7,385 nucleotides of DNA from an uncultured Thiomonas sp. (GCA_937927695.1 CALBRU010000385.1:1-7385), one strand, 5' to 3'; positions 1 through 6,853 are shown, counted from the first letter of the stretch. Numbers and translations are program-made. The notes: generated by a model not told the origin, from the letters alone.

Positions 1-1
1 T

Positions 2-289
2 CCCATCATCTCCGGCGGCATGAATGCGCTGCGTCTGCCAGGGTTCTTCGAGAATCTGGGCCACGGCAACGTGATCAACACCGCGGGCGGCGGCTCCTAC
101 GGCCACATCGACTCGCCTGCGGCTGGCGCCAAGTCGTTGCGCCAGGCCTATGAGTGCTGGAAGGCCGGAGCCGATCCGATCGAGTACGCCAAGGAGCACA
201 AAGAGTTCGCGCGCGCATTCGAATCCTTCCCGGGCGATGCCGACAAGCTCTTCCCGGGCTGGCGTGAGAAGCTGGGCGTCCACAAGTAA
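2..289 (+). CDS. cbbM: Form II RuBisCO large subunit, C-terminal part (5'-truncated by window edge)
   Basis: This is the C-terminal end of ribulose-1,5-bisphosphate carboxylase/oxygenase, the CO2-fixing enzyme of the Calvin cycle, in the cytoplasm. The frame is open from base 2 and gives 95 residues before TAA at 287-289. It opens with PIISGGMNALRLPGFFENLG, which contains the active-site Ser-Gly-Gly that binds substrate phosphate in form II enzymes. About 20 residues later TAGGGSYGHID supplies the second phosphate-binding Gly-Gly loop. The tail motif ARAFESFPGDAD..FPGW is typical of the Rhodospirillum rubrum-type form II enzyme and unlike form I. By recall of that protein the window starts near residue 365, so a total of roughly 460 residues is expected. 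The ATG at base 20 is an internal methionine, not a start. The genes for the matching activase follow directly. The family assignment is very secure; the start lies outside the window. Confidence 0.96.
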   Translation, partial: PIISGGMNALRLPGFFENLGHGNVINTAGGGSYGHIDSPAAGAKSLRQAYECWKAGADPIEYAKEHKEFARAFESFPGDADKLFPGWREKLGVHK

Positions 290-310
290 GCCGCTCCTGA
301 CGACGTCCGG

Positions 311-364
311 GTTTGGCGTCGTTTGGCGTCGTTTGGCGTCGTTTGGCGTCGGTCGTTTGGCGTC
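311..364. repeat. 10-bp tandem repeat GTTTGGCGTC, 4 perfect copies plus 1 offset copy
   Basis: Four perfect head-to-tail copies of GTTTGGCGTC fill 311-350. After a 4-bp insertion (GGTC, 351-354) a fifth perfect copy sits at 355-364 and runs into a T5 tract (366-370). The array begins 22 bp after the cbbM stop codon and ends 17 bp before the hairpin. The unit length is close to one DNA helical turn, so the four joined copies face nearly the same side of the helix. That could suit a regulator or a bent structure, but it also suits a simple replication-slippage array. No known operator was recognised. The reading frame open through it uses a TTG start and encodes low-complexity residues, so it is not taken as coding. 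Confidence 0.9.
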
Positions 365-381
365 GTTTTTGAAGGTTTCAG

Positions 382-412
382 CGCCCCCGGTTTCACGGGG
401 GCGTGTTGTTTT
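382..412 (+). terminator. Hairpin with T-rich tail between cbbM and cbbQ (terminator or attenuator)
   Basis: A perfect 8-bp inverted repeat, CGCCCCCG (382-389) and CGGGGGCG (396-403), encloses a 6-nt loop (GTTTCA). It is followed by TGTTGTTTT (404-412), a T-rich but interrupted tail. This is the form of an intrinsic terminator. Its place after cbbM and before the cbbQ ribosome binding site suggests that most transcripts end after RuBisCO, with some read-through into cbbQO. A role as an mRNA 3' stabiliser for cbbM is equally possible. The structure is seen directly; the function is inferred. Confidence 0.7.
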
Positions 413-413
413 G

Positions 414-420
414 AAGGTGG
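414..420 (+). promoter_or_regulatory. Ribosome binding site of cbbQ
   Basis: AAGGTGG ends 4 nt before the ATG at 425 and resembles the Shine-Dalgarno sequence. It fixes the cbbQ start at 425 rather than at the upstream in-frame TTG at 323. It lies just after the hairpin tail, so hairpin folding and ribosome loading could influence each other. Confidence 0.65.
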
Positions 421-424
421 ACGC

Positions 425-1231
425 ATGAGCATTGACGCGCAGCAGTACCGGGTTCAAGTAGAGCCCTATTACCAACCGCAGGGTCGCGAGGTGGCCTTGT
501 TTGAGGCTGCCTACCGCAATCGCTTGCCGGTCATGGTCAAGGGACCGACCGGCTGTGGCAAATCGCGCTTTGTCGAGCACATGGCGTGGCGGCTGGGCAA
601 GCCGCTCATCACCGTGGCTTGCAACGAAGACATGACGGCGAGCGATCTGGTCGGACGTTATCTGCTCGAAGGCGGCGGCACGCGCTGGCTCGATGGGCCG
701 CTGACGACCGCCGCGCGCATCGGCGCGATCTGCTACCTCGACGAAATCGTCGAGGCGCGTCAGGACACCACCGTGGTCATCCATCCACTAACCGACCACC
801 GCCGCACCCTGCCTCTCGACAAGAAGGGCGAGCTGATTGCCGCGCATCCCGATTTTCAGTTGGTGATTTCGTACAACCCGGGCTACCAGTCGCTGATGAA
901 GGATCTGAAGCAGTCCACCAAACAGCGTTTCACCGCCTTCGATTTCGACTACCCCGAGGCCGACCTCGAAACCACCATTCTGTGCAAGGAAAGCGGCCTC
1001 GACGCCGAAACAGCCGCCAAGCTGGTGAAAATCGGTCACGCCGCGCGCAATCTCAAGGGGCACGGTCTCGACGAGGGCATTTCCACACGCCTTATGGTGT
1101 ACGCCGCTCAGTTGATCCGGGACGGCGTTGTTGCGGGCGACGCCTGCCGCATGGCGCTGGTGCGCCCCATCACCGACGATGCCGACATTCGCCAGACGCT
1201 CGATCACGCCATCGACGTGACCTTCGCCTGA
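425..1231 (+). CDS. cbbQ: RuBisCO activase ATPase CbbQ (MoxR-family AAA+)
   Basis: CbbQ is the ring-forming AAA+ motor of the CbbQO-type RuBisCO activase. It hydrolyses ATP so that inhibitory sugar phosphates are released from RuBisCO. The 268-residue product has the usual CbbQ length. Visible motifs are Walker A GPTGCGKS (residues 40-47), Walker B ICYLDE (102-107), a sensor-1 Asn in VISYNPGYQ (N151), and KQSTKQRF (about 162-169) with a candidate arginine finger. The C-terminal 100 residues form the helical lid. Close relatives include NorQ and GvpN. The cbbM gene upstream and cbbO 22 bp downstream favour CbbQ over NorQ. Because the partner is form II RuBisCO, it should be the Q2-type isoform. 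The start at 425 is chosen because AAGGTGG precedes it and because the protein begins at the usual family position. All catalytic motifs are intact. Confidence 0.95.
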   Translation: MSIDAQQYRVQVEPYYQPQGREVALFEAAYRNRLPVMVKGPTGCGKSRFVEHMAWRLGKPLITVACNEDMTASDLVGRYLLEGGGTRWLDGPLTTAARIGAICYLDEIVEARQDTTVVIHPLTDHRRTLPLDKKGELIAAHPDFQLVISYNPGYQSLMKDLKQSTKQRFTAFDFDYPEADLETTILCKESGLDAETAAKLVKIGHAARNLKGHGLDEGISTRLMVYAAQLIRDGVVAGDACRMALVRPITDDADIRQTLDHAIDVTFA

Positions 1232-1253
1232 GCGCGGCAAACCAAGCCGACCC

Positions 1254-3515
1254 ATGGCGAGCGATGCCCTCATGGACGAGTCGATGCGCGCCAGTTGGGC
1301 GCGGCTCGACACGCGCTTTCCTCTCGTGGAAGCGATCTTCCCGGCCTGCATGGCCGATGCCCAAGGCGCGCTCACGCCCGATGGGCTGAACGCCTTCCTC
1401 GAAGCGGGCCGCATCATCGGCAAACTGGGGCGGGGCGCCGAGCCTTTGCTGGCCTTTCTGGAAGCCTGGCCGTCCACCGCCCGCGCCGTGGGTGAAGACC
1501 TGCTGGCGCCCGTGATGACCGTGGTGCAAGGACTGCAAAAGTCGCCCAACGGTCGGGCCATCACGCCCTTTTTGCAGACCCTGGCCCCCGTGGCGCAGCG
1601 CCTGCAGGCGGGCGAGCAACTCCAGCACTATCTCGATCTCACGCTCGACCTGATGGCGCGCACCACGCGCTCCATCCACGGCTTTCACACCACCTATCCC
1701 AGCCCAGGTCTACCGGATTTTTTCAATCAGGCGCCGACCTTGCTGGCCCAGCTCGACATCGGCGGCTTGCGGCGCTGGGTCGATTACGGCGTGCGCAACT
1801 ATGCCACCCATCCCGAACGGCAAAAAGATTACTTCAGCCTGCAATCGGCCGACGCGCGCGCCGTGCTGCAGCGCGAGCGCCACGGCACGCTGCTGGTGGA
1901 TGTAGAGCGCAATCTCGATCTGTATCTGCGCGCTTTGTGGCGCGATGGCGATCTGCTGATCCCTTACTCCAGCGCCTTCGACGAACTGCGCAAGCCGGTT
2001 CCCTATTACGACCCGCTGGGCATTCGTCTGCCTGATGTGCAAAACGATGCTTGCGGTGTGTCGGGCCTCGATCGTTACCGGGCGATGCTCGCCCACATGG
2101 TCGGCCACCGCCGCTGGTCCACCCCGCAGATTGCCGACAACTGGAGCCCGTTTCAGCGTATGGCCGTCGAACTTTTCGAGGACTGCCGGGTTGAAACTCT
2201 GCTGATCCGCGAATACCCCGGGCTGCGTCGGCTGTTTCTCGCCCTGCATCCCCGGCCTGTCGAAGAGGCCTGCAATCCCGAGACCACCTCCTGCCTGCGC
2301 CACCGTCTGGCGATGTTGTCGCGGGCGCTGCTCGACCCCGAGCACGGCTACCGAGACGCCGATCTCAACGCCTTCGTCGCTCGTTTTCACGCGCTGATGG
2401 CGCAGGGTGCATCGTCCACTCCCGACATCGCCGCGCTGGCTCTGGCCTATGTGGCGAAAACCCGCCGCCAGAGCGACCAGCTTGCCAAAGTGCACTTCGA
2501 CGACACGGTCATCGACTACCGCGACGACAACCGGCATCTTTGGCGCTTCATCGAAGAAGGGGACGAGGAGGAGAGTTTTGACGAAACCCGCCGCAACGAT
2601 GCGCAAGACGATTTGCAGCGCCTGCCGCCGCGGCACTATCCCGAATGGGACTATCACAGCCAGACCTATCGGCCCGACTGGGTCAGCGTGTACGAGGGTT
2701 TGCATCCTTCCGCACAGGCGGGCGACATCGACCGCTTGCTGCAAAAACACGCCCCGCTGGCCAAGCGCCTGCAAAGACTGCTGGAACTGCTCAAGCCGCA
2801 GGACAAGGTGCGCATCCGCTATCAGGAAGAGGGCAGCGAACTCGATCTCGACGTGGCCATCCGTTCGCTGATCGATTTCAAGGCAGGCTCCACCCCCGAT
2901 CCGCGCATCAATCTGAGTCACCGCACCAACGGGCGCGATATTGCCGTGACCCTGCTGCTCGATCTCTCCGCCTCGCTCAACGACAAGGTGAAAGGCTCGG
3001 AGCAGACCATCCTCGAACTCTCGCAGGAAGCCGTCTCGCTGCTCGCCTGGGCGATAGAGCGCTTGGGCGATCCGCTGGCGATCGCCGGTTTTCAGTCCAA
3101 CACCCGGCACGAAGTGCGCTACCTGCACATCAAGGGCTTTGGTGAGCCGTGGGGCAATGAAGTCAAGGCGCGCCTCGCGGCGATGCAGGCCAACTACTCC
3201 ACCCGCATGGGGGCGGCGCTGCGGCACGCCGCCCACTCGCTGCGCGCGCGCAAGAGCGACAAAAAGCTGCTGCTCGTTCTCACCGATGGCGAACCCGCCG
3301 ATATCGACGTGCAAGACGAACGCCTGCTCATCGAAGACGCCCGCCAGGCAGTGCGGGAACTCGAACGCGACGGCCTCTTCACTTACTGCATCAGCCTTGA
3401 CCCGCGCGCCGATGCCTATGTGTCCGATATTTTTGGCCGCCGTTACACCGTGATCGACCACATCGAGCGCCTGCCCGAGAGATTGCCGGAAGTGTTCCTG
3501 GCGCTGACCAAATAG
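1254..3515 (+). CDS. cbbO: RuBisCO activase adaptor CbbO (von Willebrand factor A domain protein)
   Basis: CbbO is the adaptor of the CbbQO activase: one large subunit binds the CbbQ ring and links it to RuBisCO through its vWA domain. The 753-residue length suits the family. The C-terminal vWA domain (about residues 563-753) keeps a full metal-ion-dependent adhesion site: DLSAS (570-574), Thr650 in YSTRMG, and Asp678 in LTDGEP. The N-terminal half is mostly helical. It carries a conserved-looking HMVGH (281-285) followed by ELFEDCRVE (306-314), and an acidic stretch lies at 434-444. NorD is the nearest alternative, but the cbbM-cbbQ context argues for CbbO. The start at 1254 lies 22 bp after cbbQ without a visible Shine-Dalgarno, suggesting translational coupling. 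ATGs at 1272 and 1284 are possible alternatives. No frameshift or missing motif was seen. Confidence 0.93.
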   Translation: MASDALMDESMRASWARLDTRFPLVEAIFPACMADAQGALTPDGLNAFLEAGRIIGKLGRGAEPLLAFLEAWPSTARAVGEDLLAPVMTVVQGLQKSPNGRAITPFLQTLAPVAQRLQAGEQLQHYLDLTLDLMARTTRSIHGFHTTYPSPGLPDFFNQAPTLLAQLDIGGLRRWVDYGVRNYATHPERQKDYFSLQSADARAVLQRERHGTLLVDVERNLDLYLRALWRDGDLLIPYSSAFDELRKPVPYYDPLGIRLPDVQNDACGVSGLDRYRAMLAHMVGHRRWSTPQIADNWSPFQRMAVELFEDCRVETLLIREYPGLRRLFLALHPRPVEEACNPETTSCLRHRLAMLSRALLDPEHGYRDADLNAFVARFHALMAQGASSTPDIAALALAYVAKTRRQSDQLAKVHFDDTVIDYRDDNRHLWRFIEEGDEEESFDETRRNDAQDDLQRLPPRHYPEWDYHSQTYRPDWVSVYEGLHPSAQAGDIDRLLQKHAPLAKRLQRLLELLKPQDKVRIRYQEEGSELDLDVAIRSLIDFKAGSTPDPRINLSHRTNGRDIAVTLLLDLSASLNDKVKGSEQTILELSQEAVSLLAWAIERLGDPLAIAGFQSNTRHEVRYLHIKGFGEPWGNEVKARLAAMQANYSTRMGAALRHAAHSLRARKSDKKLLLVLTDGEPADIDVQDERLLIEDARQAVRELERDGLFTYCISLDPRADAYVSDIFGRRYTVIDHIERLPERLPEVFLALTK

Positions 3516-3643
3516 GGCGGAACTTGCGCGGAAGTCGCGCGCGCCGAGCGGCCCATTCAAACCCTCGCCCCGGCACAGAGTAGGGGGGCTGTGGACAATA
3601 CTGCCTGTTCCAACCCCGCTCATTCACTCCACGATCTATCTCT
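3516..3643. other. Intergenic gap between cbbO and the YbbP-like gene
   Basis: This 128-bp GC-rich gap separates the carbon-fixation genes from unrelated functions. It holds only weak structure: GCGCG/CGCGC at 3526-3540, and GCCCC (3567-3571) facing GGGGC (3585-3589), neither with a T tract. No convincing -35/-10 pair was found, nor a Shine-Dalgarno before the ATG at 3644. Whether transcription continues from cbbO into the permease gene cannot be decided from the sequence. Confidence 0.5.
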
Positions 3644-6172
3644 ATGCAATCCTTGCGACAGCTTTGGCGTGACTGGCGCAGCGGCGAACTGCGACTTTTG
3701 TTTTTTTCGCTGGTGCTGGCCGTGGCCGCGTTGTCGGCGGTGGGCTTCGTGGCTCAGCGGTTGCAGGGCGCGTTGGTGCGCGACGCCGCGCAACTGATCG
3801 GCGGCGATGTGGTGATCGTCAGCGATCATCCGCTCAAGCCGCTCTATTTGCAGCACGCGCAGGCGCAGGGGCTGCGCTCTATGCAGACGGCGGTATTCCC
3901 CAGCATGGCGCTCGACGTCACGGGTGACCGCACCCGGCTGGTCTCGCTCAAGGCGGTAGGCGCGCATTACCCCTTGATCGCGCAGGTGGTGCTGCGCGAC
4001 GGGCTGCAGGCCCCGGAGGTGTCGCGCAGCGGGCCGCCCGAGCCCGGTACGGTTTGGGTGAATGCCAGTGTGCTCGGCGCTCTGCGGCTGCAGGTGGGTG
4101 ATCTGTTGCAGTTGGGCAATACGCGGTTGCGCATTGCGGCCATTCTGGTGCGCGAGCCTGATTCCGGCGCGGGCTTCATCAATTTCGCTCCGCGGGTGAT
4201 GATGAATCGCGCCGATCTGCCCTCTACCGGGCTGATCCAGCCCGCCAGCCGGGTGACTTATCGCCTCGCGCTGTCTGGGCCATCGCAGGCAGCAGCCGCC
4301 TACGCCAAGTGGGCGCAGGAGCAGATTCGCCAAACCGCCGCGCGCGGCATGCGGGTGGAAACCGTGGCCGACAGCGGTCCGGCGCAAGAACAGACGCTCA
4401 AGCGCGCGTCTGATTTTCTGCATCTGGTGGCGCTGATCACCGCGCTCATGGCCGCTGTGGCGGTGGCGCAGTCGGCGCGCGACTTTGCGCGCCGACGCTT
4501 GCAGCCCTGCGCGGTGTTCAAGGCCTTGGGGCTGCGTCAGGGCGTTTTGCTCCGTCGCTACGCCGCCGAGTTTGTCTGGCTGGGCGGCTTTGCGGCGGCG
4601 CTGGGGGTGTTGCTCGGACTGGCGGTGCAGGCGGCGATGATCGGGCTGCTGCACGGGCTGATTCAGGTTCAGGTGCGCGAGCTGCCCGCGCCCGGATGGG
4701 CGCCCGCGTTGTTCGCCGGAGCGACGGGCATGGTGCTGCTGCTGGCTTTCGGTCTGCCCTCGATTCTGCAGTTGGCGCGCGTACCGCCCCTGGCGGTGCT
4801 GCGGCGCAGTTTGGGCCGTCTGCAGTCCGCGCCGTTCATCACGGTGCTGGCAGGCGTGGGGGCATTCGGCCTGTTGCTGTGGCTGCAGGCCGGTGACCTT
4901 CGCCTGGGGCTGATTGCCGCGGGTGGTTTCATCGGCCTGACGCTGGTGTTCGCCTTGCTGGCCTGGCTGATGATGCGGGGACTCAAACGCTGGGTACGCG
5001 GCCATGCGGCGTCATCCGTCGTCACTGGCGGTTTGATGCAGATGGCCGCGCGCCAGTTGGCCACCCGGCCCTGGAGCGCGGTGATTCAGATCACGGCGCT
5101 GAGTCTGGGTTTGTTTGCGCTGGTGTTGCTGGTGCTCATGCGCACCAGTCTGATCGACGCCTGGCGTGCCTCCATTCCCGCCAACGCGCCCGACCGCTTT
5201 GTCATCAACATCCAACCTGCGCAGACCCAGGATTTTCTGGCAGCGCTGCGCCGCGATGGCGTGAACCACGAAGACTGGTATCCCATGCTGCGCGGCCGAC
5301 TGGTGGCCATCAACGAAAAGCCGGTCTTTGGACGCGACTACGACAGCACACGCGCCCGCGATCTGATCGACCGTGAGTTCAATCTTTCTGCCAGTGCCAC
5401 CCTGCCCAAGGCCAATACCCTGGTCGCAGGCGACTGGAACGAGACCGCCGGGCCCGATGCCAAAGGCCTGTCGGTGGAGCAGGGCATCGCCAAAACCCTC
5501 GGCTTCAAACTCGGCGACACCCTGACTTTCGACATTGCAGGCCAGCGCGTGACCGCGCCCATCACCAGCGTGCGGCATGTTGACTGGAGTTCCATGCATG
5601 CCAACTTCTTCGTGCTGCTGCCGCAGGCGATGCTCAAAAACCAGCCCGTGACCTATCTGGCCGCCTATCGCGCGCCCGGAGACGCGCAGCGCATGGACGA
5701 CACCCTGGTGCGGCAGTTTCCCAATCTCACCGTGGTTGATGTGGGCAGCCTGCTCGCGCATTTACGCAAGCTGGTCGAGCAGGTCATCACTGCCGTGCAG
5801 TTTTTGTTTTTGTTCGCCCTGGCGGCCGGGCTGGCCGTGCTCGCCGCTTCGCTGGCGTTGTCGCGGCAGGACCGCTCGCGCGAAATGGCGGTGTGGCGCG
5901 CGCTGGGTGCCTCTTCGCAGTTGCTGCGGCGTATGGCCTTGGTGGAAACGATGTGGGTCGGCGCGCTGGCCGGGCTGCTCGGCGCCGCCGGGGCGGCGGC
6001 GGTGAGCGCCGCTCTGGCGCACTGGGTGTTTTTGTTTCCCTGGCAGCCGCCTTGGTGGCTCTGGCCCGCGGCCATGCTGGCGGCCTCCATACTGGCGATG
6101 GCGGCCGGGTGGTGGAGTCTGCGCGATGTGCTGCGCCGGCCGCCGGGTCAGAGTTTGCGCACCTTGAATTGA
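3644..6172 (+). CDS. FtsX-like ABC transporter permease, YbbP family
   Basis: This is an inner-membrane permease of the MacB/FtsX superfamily, most like YbbP, whose partner in other bacteria is the ATPase YbbA. The family is thought to move or extract lipids or lipoproteins mechanically, but the substrate here is unknown. The 842-residue product has the expected duplicated layout. A first membrane helix lies at about 17-38 and a periplasmic domain at about 40-255. A block of helices follows at about 258-280, 307-340, 352-372, 396-415 and 420-445. The second half has a helix at about 476-499, a periplasmic domain at about 505-710, and three final helices at about 712-738, 764-792 and 800-825. 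The segments SRQDRSREMAVWRALGAS (740-757) and FARRRLQPCAVFKALGLR (281-298) are the paired FtsX-type cytoplasmic motifs after a membrane helix. No ATP-binding gene is adjacent in this window. No Shine-Dalgarno is visible before the start, although the N-terminus matches the family. Confidence 0.88.
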   Translation: MQSLRQLWRDWRSGELRLLFFSLVLAVAALSAVGFVAQRLQGALVRDAAQLIGGDVVIVSDHPLKPLYLQHAQAQGLRSMQTAVFPSMALDVTGDRTRLVSLKAVGAHYPLIAQVVLRDGLQAPEVSRSGPPEPGTVWVNASVLGALRLQVGDLLQLGNTRLRIAAILVREPDSGAGFINFAPRVMMNRADLPSTGLIQPASRVTYRLALSGPSQAAAAYAKWAQEQIRQTAARGMRVETVADSGPAQEQTLKRASDFLHLVALITALMAAVAVAQSARDFARRRLQPCAVFKALGLRQGVLLRRYAAEFVWLGGFAAALGVLLGLAVQAAMIGLLHGLIQVQVRELPAPGWAPALFAGATGMVLLLAFGLPSILQLARVPPLAVLRRSLGRLQSAPFITVLAGVGAFGLLLWLQAGDLRLGLIAAGGFIGLTLVFALLAWLMMRGLKRWVRGHAASSVVTGGLMQMAARQLATRPWSAVIQITALSLGLFALVLLVLMRTSLIDAWRASIPANAPDRFVINIQPAQTQDFLAALRRDGVNHEDWYPMLRGRLVAINEKPVFGRDYDSTRARDLIDREFNLSASATLPKANTLVAGDWNETAGPDAKGLSVEQGIAKTLGFKLGDTLTFDIAGQRVTAPITSVRHVDWSSMHANFFVLLPQAMLKNQPVTYLAAYRAPGDAQRMDDTLVRQFPNLTVVDVGSLLAHLRKLVEQVITAVQFLFLFALAAGLAVLAASLALSRQDRSREMAVWRALGASSQLLRRMALVETMWVGALAGLLGAAGAAAVSAALAHWVFLFPWQPPWWLWPAAMLAASILAMAAGWWSLRDVLRRPPGQSLRTLN

Positions 6173-6255
6173 AAATGAGCTGAAAATCCTTTGCCGCTTT
6201 GCGGGACGATTGATTGCAGATTGACCTGAGGCAAGTTCTGCCGGGGCGCATCTCC

Positions 6256-6261
6256 CATAAT
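6256..6261 (+). promoter_or_regulatory. Candidate -10 element upstream of the truncated haemoglobin gene
   Basis: CATAAT matches the sigma-70 -10 consensus at five of six positions and is followed by TCGCG. It would put the transcript start near 6268, about 37 nt before the ATG at 6306. No good -35 hexamer lies at 16-18 bp: AAGTTC is there, while TTGACC (6221-6226) is 29 bp away. The promoter may be weak, activator-dependent, or not real. The leader contains a perfect 10-bp palindrome, GTTTGCAAAC (6285-6294), which could be an operator. Confidence 0.4.
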
Positions 6262-6305
6262 CGCGATTCTTTTGTTTCAGCCTTGTTTGCAAACTGCTCC
6301 GCTCC

Positions 6306-6773
6306 ATGTCAGAAACCATCGCCATCACACCCGCCGCACCTGTCCCCCAACCGGTTTCCAGCACGCCTTACCAGCGCCTCGGCGGCGCGGAGGGCGTGCG
6401 TCGGCTGGTGGATCATTTCTACGACCTGATGGATCTGGAGCCGCAATATGCCGATCTGCGGGCCATGCATCCCACGAATTCCGAAGAAACGCGGGAGAAG
6501 CTCTACCTGTTTCTCAGCGGCTGGCTGGGCGGGCCCGATCTGTATTCCCCGCAATATGGGCATCCGCGCCTGCGTATGCGTCACTTTCCCTACGCCATCG
6601 GCACCAAGGAGCGCGACGAGTGGATGGCCTGCATGGTGCAGGCACTCAACGAAGTCGAGATGGACGACACACTGCGCCGCCAGTTGCACGAAGCCTTCGC
6701 CGGTACGGCCGACTGGATGCGCAACAAAGCCGAGCCCGGCAATATGCCGGCCGGCAATGTGGTGCATGGTTGA
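6306..6773 (+). CDS. Group II truncated haemoglobin (2/2 globin, trHbO type)
   Basis: This is a small cytoplasmic haem protein. Group II truncated haemoglobins bind O2, NO or peroxide and are linked to detoxification or redox chemistry, but the role here cannot be read from the sequence. The 155-residue product has a flexible Pro/Ala-rich lead (1-20) and then the globin fold. Visible markers are the Gly-Gly of YQRLGG (22-27), Tyr39 in HFYDLMD (B10 position), the FLSGWLGGPDLY block (69-80), the proximal haem ligand His93 in RMRHFPYAIG, and Trp106 in ERDEWMACM (G8 position). Tyr B10 with Trp G8 marks group II rather than group I or III. No Shine-Dalgarno precedes the ATG, but the start is supported because the globin core begins shortly after it. 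The gene follows the YbbP-like gene by 133 bp and has its own possible promoter. Confidence 0.93.
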   Translation: MSETIAITPAAPVPQPVSSTPYQRLGGAEGVRRLVDHFYDLMDLEPQYADLRAMHPTNSEETREKLYLFLSGWLGGPDLYSPQYGHPRLRMRHFPYAIGTKERDEWMACMVQALNEVEMDDTLRRQLHEAFAGTADWMRNKAEPGNMPAGNVVHG

Positions 6774-6789
6774 CTGTGAGGCGTAACTG

Positions 6790-6843
6790 AGCACGCCGCT
6801 CTCCGCTATCAGATGGCGTGTTTGTAGATGGCGTGCTAGTTTT
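6790..6843. terminator. Possible bidirectional or alternative terminator between convergent genes
   Basis: AGCACGCC (6790-6797) is complementary to GGCGTGCT (6830-6837), giving an 8-bp stem with a 32-nt loop followed by AGTTTT. The same left arm can instead pair as CACGCC (6792-6797) with GGCGTG (6815-6820), followed by TTTGT. The two right arms belong to a direct repeat, AGATGGCGTG, at 6811-6820 and 6826-6835. The site sits between the haemoglobin stop and the end of the opposing Smr gene, where a terminator is expected. The long loop makes it a weak call. Confidence 0.35.
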
Positions 6844-6853
6844 AAGCGTTGTT

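Noticed and set aside
311..364. CRISPR-like array
   Set aside because: The units are only 10 bp and have no spacers between the first four copies, so this is a simple tandem repeat.
323..424. N-terminal extension of CbbQ from a TTG at 323
   Set aside because: The added residues come from the tandem repeat and hairpin and resemble no CbbQ N-terminus. The ATG at 425 has a good ribosome binding site.
1710..3623. Long antisense open frame (637 codons) opposite cbbO
   Set aside because: It mirrors the cbbO frame in GC-rich DNA where stop codons are rare. Its product shows no recognisable family or motif, while cbbO on the other strand has a full vWA domain.
3592..3626. Promoter for the permease gene starting with TGGACA at 3592
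   Set aside because: No -10-like hexamer is found at 16-18 bp; the nearest AT-richer hexamer is too far away and poor.
3620..5005. Antisense open frame of 461 codons opposite the permease gene
   Set aside because: The product is Gln/Arg/His-rich low complexity, typical of a shadow of a hydrophobic membrane protein gene.
6194..6204. Small hairpin CCGC-TTT-GCGG after the permease gene as a terminator
   Set aside because: The stem is only 4 bp and no T tract follows.
6210..6223. FNR/CRP-type binding site upstream of the globin gene
   Set aside because: Only the left half TTGAT matches; the expected ATCAA half is absent at the right spacing.
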